From an uncultured Bacteroidales bacterium (lineage in GTDB: Bacteria; Bacteroidota; Bacteroidia; Bacteroidales; UBA932): 64,000 nt of DNA. The notes beneath the pieces are model-generated. The model worked only from the letters and a program-made list of their open reading frames with translations, searched no databases and was not told where the DNA came from. Where the stretch lies: assembly GCA_934725575.1 (NCBI GenBank), contig CAKVCK010000009.1:55562-119561 (forward strand), in the 5' to 3' direction. How positions within the stretch are numbered: position 1 is the stretch's first letter; each line of letters begins with the position of its first letter. Positions 60,459 to 64,000 of this stretch are shown here, piece by piece. A program made the translations under genes and the position numbers.

Positions 60459-63400
60459 ATGGAGAAACAAGCGTTCAATGATATATTAGCAAAAGTACCT
60501 GGCTCTTTTAAGGCAAAACTTGATAAAATCAGGAGGTACCTTTATTTAGGAAAGGCCTCTGTAATGGTAGGAGCCGGATTTAGTCGCAATGCTGATGTAC
60601 CAGCACATGTGAAAGTGAAGATGTGGAATGATGTGGGAGAAGATATATTCTGCCGGTTGCAAGCCAGCCCTAAAGCAGAACCGTCAGATCTTGTGTTCAA
60701 AACACCTATGCGTCTTGCTTCACAATTTGCTGCGGTTTATGGGCGAAGCGAATTGGATAACCTTATTCGCGATTCAATTCCTGACGATCATATGACACCA
60801 GGAACAATGCACTATCAATTGCTTAATCTTCCTTGGCGAGATGTGTTTACCACAAACTATGACACATTGTTGGAACGTTCTCGTAAAAAACTAAAACGTA
60901 ACTACTCCGTTGTCACTTCAAAAGAGATGCTTCTTTATAAGACAAGCCCTCGTATTGTCAAACTTCACGGTAGTTTTCCAGACAAACCACCTTTCTTGAT
61001 GACTGAAGAAGATTTCAGAACTTATCCTATAACACATCCGGAATTCGTTAACACTGTTCGTCAAGCTTTGGTGGAAAGTATTTTCTGCTTAATAGGCTTT
61101 TCAGGTGATGACCCAAATTTCACATCTTGGCTTGCTTGGCTGCAGGATGTGATGGGAGAATATGCCGGGCCATCATATCTGATAACTTGCGACAAGAACT
61201 ATGACGAATCGTTTAAGACATTGATGAAGCAGCGCGGTGTTGAGGTTATTAATTTTTCAGAGTATCACGGACTAGGTGATTTCAAAACTGCACTTGATTT
61301 CTTTTTTACGTTCCTCTCAATTCGCGAACCGGAATGGAAAGGCTGTATAGATTATGATGATCGAGACATAAAGCCAAAGGAACTGATTGAACAGATGCGT
61401 AAAGTACGGGAATCGTACCCAGGATGGTTTATTCTACCGAAGAAGTATTATTGCGATTTCAATGATATGCAGTATAATTTCCCATATTTGGAGGAGGCAT
61501 TCAAAACAATCGAAGCAACGGATAGGGAAGCATTGCTATACGAGTTAGATTGGAGGGCTGACATCTCATTGACATACAAAGATTACAATTGGTTTAGGAA
61601 TAATATAGAGAAAACTCTACAGGGATATACAGAAGAACACTTATCTGACAATGCTATAACAATTGGCATTTCTTTACTCCGGCTTTATCGCCATCATTTA
61701 GACAAGCAAGATAATGCCCATACTCTTCAAATTCGATTGGAGAAGGAAATCAATCGAATGAATCGGTACACGCTTAATAAGTATTACTATACAGCCGCCT
61801 GTAATGCTCTTTCTCTGCTTAACTATGACGAAGTAGCAGATATTCTGAAGATTTGGAATCCAACTTCATCCGATTATGTTGGCGTGATTTATAAAGCCCT
61901 TATTATGGCAGAATGCAGTGACCGCAGCGAGAGTATTGAAATATTGAGCGAATCGCTTGAAAAAATCACACTCTCATTGACACAGAATCCGACACAAGAA
62001 GAGTTGTCACTTCGTTCTGCCATGGAGAATCTTCTGGCATTTTACAGCGGAGATAGAATGCCGGAAAATGATTCTAGATTCTCATTTCTGGAACTATCTT
62101 ATTTCATTCGTAGCAAGACTGAAGAGTCCCATAAAAACATAGGGACTGTTCATAGTTTTAGAGTGGGCTCTTTCAATCGAACTTGGAATATGAATTCTGG
62201 TATTAATAAAGATCTGTTCTATTCGTATCGCTACCTTCTCCTTTGTGAAGCCTACGGTTTCCCGTATGGAATGGCGACCAATGTTGTAGATGAACAGATT
62301 CTAGAATATATTCTTCCCAAGTTGATTGGTTTAGATAATATATGCTATGCCTTAGGACCTGTACTACGAAGTGGAAGTAGAAATGTCACCCTAGCTTATC
62401 TTTGTAGGAATATGTTGACTCTACTATCACAAGAACAGGGTGATGATTTGGCAAAAATATTGCTATCGCACACCAATCAAATCGCCTTTGAAAAGGCTCG
62501 AAAACGACGTTGTTCCGAAGTATTGTTACCGTTCCTGTCAAGGCTTGCTTCATTATGCTCTATGGAGACGGTAGTGAACATCTTCCGTTTTGCACTACAA
62601 GCATACCTTGACTCTCGTACAAGTAGGCATGAAGATCTACAACTCATCTATGACAATTTACTTCCCGAAGGAATACAATCCATATATGACGAAGCATTTA
62701 ATTCTGATATCTTTTCCGATGTATGCACTGAGGACATTCCATTACCGGATGATGGAATGTACTTATACAAACCAAATAGCAAAGCAATAGATATAGTATG
62801 TACTGGCTTGGCCTCAACGGATAACCCTATAGCGGAATCAGCTTACAGAAGAGCAACTAAACTATTGGAGGCCAATCTCAATAATGAAGACAAGTTAAGA
62901 TTGGCTGAAGCGATCAAAAAATGGCGGTCAAACACGACTCCAAGTCTCTTTACAAGGGCATCATACAACGAGATCGTTCCTTCTGAAGATGAAATCAACT
63001 ATTTAAAACAACTAGTGAGAGAAGATGTAAATATATTAATTGAAGGAAATTATACCTACGACAAATCATCAATCTCTATTTCTTCTCTTGATAGAGACTT
63101 GCGAAATGTAGTGATAGAAGCCCAATTTCTCACAACAAGACAAACGACTTCAGTATTCGAAAAGATTTCTAATGTATTAAACACAAATTCATTAGAGTAT
63201 TCCAAAGACGACTCCAATGATGTATTAGGTGGTCTCCGTCATTTCATAGTGCCTATTTTTCAACTGATAAGTGAACTAGTTCGACAAGTAATCGATAAAG
63301 GATACGTTGAGTCAGTCCCCTCGTCAAAATTATTCAAAGTACTGCAGGGATTCCTATCTTCACATCTCCCAGTAAGAGCCACAATGGCACGTTTGAATGT

Positions 63401-63878
63401 AATATGCCGTGCCGAAGGTTCGCTCAAGATTCGTAATACTATTACCGCACAACTGTTTTCTGACAATAATATTGAGGTTATTGATTCTTGCAAAGGATTG
63501 GTGTATTATGTATCACATTACGACAGTTATCAGAAAGTGTTGCAAAATATCATATTCTACTGTAGTCATGCAGTATCTGACAAGATGCGTATATACCTTC
63601 AAACACTGTCATCAATCCACGTTAATATGATGAGTGATAACACAAAAAAACAATTGGCCAGTATGATGATGGCAGTTCTGGATAGAATTCCAGTGCAAGA
63701 CATTTCTGAAGAAATTAAGCTTGATATATTGCATGATGGCATAAGCCTTGCAGCCTCGCTTGATGGCATTACTACGCCCGATGTTTTAGTTAATGCCATC
63801 AATAAATGGAAGAGCTATGCTATCAACAACATCGTATTTAACGACATTCTCAGACCGTGGTTTGTAAGGAATGATTGA
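60459..63878 (+). CDS. SIR2-domain anti-phage protein (DSR-like)
   Basis: 1139 residues. The N-terminal SIR2 domain (about 30-290) has GAGFSRN at 38-44, TNYDTLLE at 132-139, KLHGS at 168-172 and GFSGDDPN at 213-220. Asn133 and His170 occupy the positions of the catalytic Asn and His of defence-associated sirtuins such as DSR2. The remaining 850 residues are predicted helical repeats, which in DSR proteins sense phage proteins. On activation such enzymes deplete NAD+ and abort infection. Stand-alone gene, last of the island. Confidence 0.82.
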   Translation: MEKQAFNDILAKVPGSFKAKLDKIRRYLYLGKASVMVGAGFSRNADVPAHVKVKMWNDVGEDIFCRLQASPKAEPSDLVFKTPMRLASQFAAVYGRSELDNLIRDSIPDDHMTPGTMHYQLLNLPWRDVFTTNYDTLLERSRKKLKRNYSVVTSKEMLLYKTSPRIVKLHGSFPDKPPFLMTEEDFRTYPITHPEFVNTVRQALVESIFCLIGFSGDDPNFTSWLAWLQDVMGEYAGPSYLITCDKNYDESFKTLMKQRGVEVINFSEYHGLGDFKTALDFFFTFLSIREPEWKGCIDYDDRDIKPKELIEQMRKVRESYPGWFILPKKYYCDFNDMQYNFPYLEEAFKTIEATDREALLYELDWRADISLTYKDYNWFRNNIEKTLQGYTEEHLSDNAITIGISLLRLYRHHLDKQDNAHTLQIRLEKEINRMNRYTLNKYYYTAACNALSLLNYDEVADILKIWNPTSSDYVGVIYKALIMAECSDRSESIEILSESLEKITLSLTQNPTQEELSLRSAMENLLAFYSGDRMPENDSRFSFLELSYFIRSKTEESHKNIGTVHSFRVGSFNRTWNMNSGINKDLFYSYRYLLLCEAYGFPYGMATNVVDEQILEYILPKLIGLDNICYALGPVLRSGSRNVTLAYLCRNMLTLLSQEQGDDLAKILLSHTNQIAFEKARKRRCSEVLLPFLSRLASLCSMETVVNIFRFALQAYLDSRTSRHEDLQLIYDNLLPEGIQSIYDEAFNSDIFSDVCTEDIPLPDDGMYLYKPNSKAIDIVCTGLASTDNPIAESAYRRATKLLEANLNNEDKLRLAEAIKKWRSNTTPSLFTRASYNEIVPSEDEINYLKQLVREDVNILIEGNYTYDKSSISISSLDRDLRNVVIEAQFLTTRQTTSVFEKISNVLNTNSLEYSKDDSNDVLGGLRHFIVPIFQLISELVRQVIDKGYVESVPSSKLFKVLQGFLSSHLPVRATMARLNVICRAEGSLKIRNTITAQLFSDNNIEVIDSCKGLVYYVSHYDSYQKVLQNIIFYCSHAVSDKMRIYLQTLSSIHVNMMSDNTKKQLASMMMAVLDRIPVQDISEEIKLDILHDGISLAASLDGITTPDVLVNAINKWKSYAINNIVFNDILRPWFVRND

Positions 63879-63950
63879 ATATCGTTTGCCATCAAATTTG
63901 AAACATACGATAATGCGTCATATTTAGTAATGTGTAAAAAATTAGTTGCA

Positions 63951-64000
63951 TCAGTTGACCGGTTTGACAAGGTAGTTCCACTTACCGAGTTCCTGGGCGA
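63951..64000 (-). CDS. C-terminal end of an unidentified minus-strand gene
   Basis: The minus strand from the right edge reads AQELGKWNYLVKPVN and then a TGA stop (63951-63953). The sequence looks coding and of native composition, but only 15 residues are visible, so no identification is possible. Confidence 0.35.
   Translation of the reverse strand, partial: AQELGKWNYLVKPVN

Overview
The window is chromosomal DNA of a Bacteroidota (Bacteroidales-like) bacterium. Evidence: two SusC/SusD outer-membrane uptake loci, an ECF sigma/FecR pair, an UpxY-type NusG paralogue, DUF4251/DUF4843/DUF2795 proteins, and promoters of the Bacteroidota type TTG-N19/20-TAnnTTTG. The native parts are rather GC-rich for the phylum; genus is not determinable by eye (a gut or rumen Bacteroidales lineage is a guess). 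No rRNA, tRNA or CRISPR array was seen.

Layout. 0-2.4 kb: acyl-CoA ligase (cut by the left edge), HAD hydrolase, Nudix/NrtR-like protein. 2.8-15.6 kb: one leftward operon, SusC-SusD-DUF4843-PKD-like lipoprotein-zinc metalloprotease-5'-nucleotidase-histidine phosphatase, probably for phosphorylated or peptidic nutrients. 15.7-24.7 kb: N-carbamoylputrescine amidase, membrane AraC regulator, GH31 glycosidase, two DMT transporters, an esterase, a DUF4251 protein. 24.8-28.1 kb: a REP-associated tyrosine transposase (RAYT) and two unknown genes, with every gap filled by hairpin repeats in strict 50-bp phase. 28.3-28.9 kb: an apparently untranslated transcription unit and a 149-bp element with 13-bp inverted ends.

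28.9-48.8 kb has different composition and looks acquired: two RloA/RloB-like ATPase+nuclease-like pairs in mirror orientation bracket an N-glycan utilisation locus (ECF sigma, FecR, STN-type SusC, SusD, several GH18 or GH18-like lipoproteins including a virtually identical pair, DUF1735/LamG and BACON binding proteins). 49.0-54.4 kb is native again: DUF2795, folE, trpS, FKBP, GNAT, UpxY, HAD, LicC-like cytidylyltransferase. 54.5-63.9 kb is a defence island: AlbA/Schlafen-type regulator with a 12-bp tandem repeat, Septu-like ATPase+HNH pair, DUF3696 ATPase+PIN pair, and a 1139-aa SIR2 protein resembling DSR anti-phage sirtuins.

Most notable: (1) the RAYT and its REP-like hairpins, 15 units in five clusters, all with arms 22 bp apart and a 50-bp repeat step; (2) a second, unrelated hairpin family at 51.2 kb with the same 50-bp step; (3) the hexamer GAATAT, roughly ten-fold over-represented in native DNA on both strands and in all frames but near background in the acquired segment.
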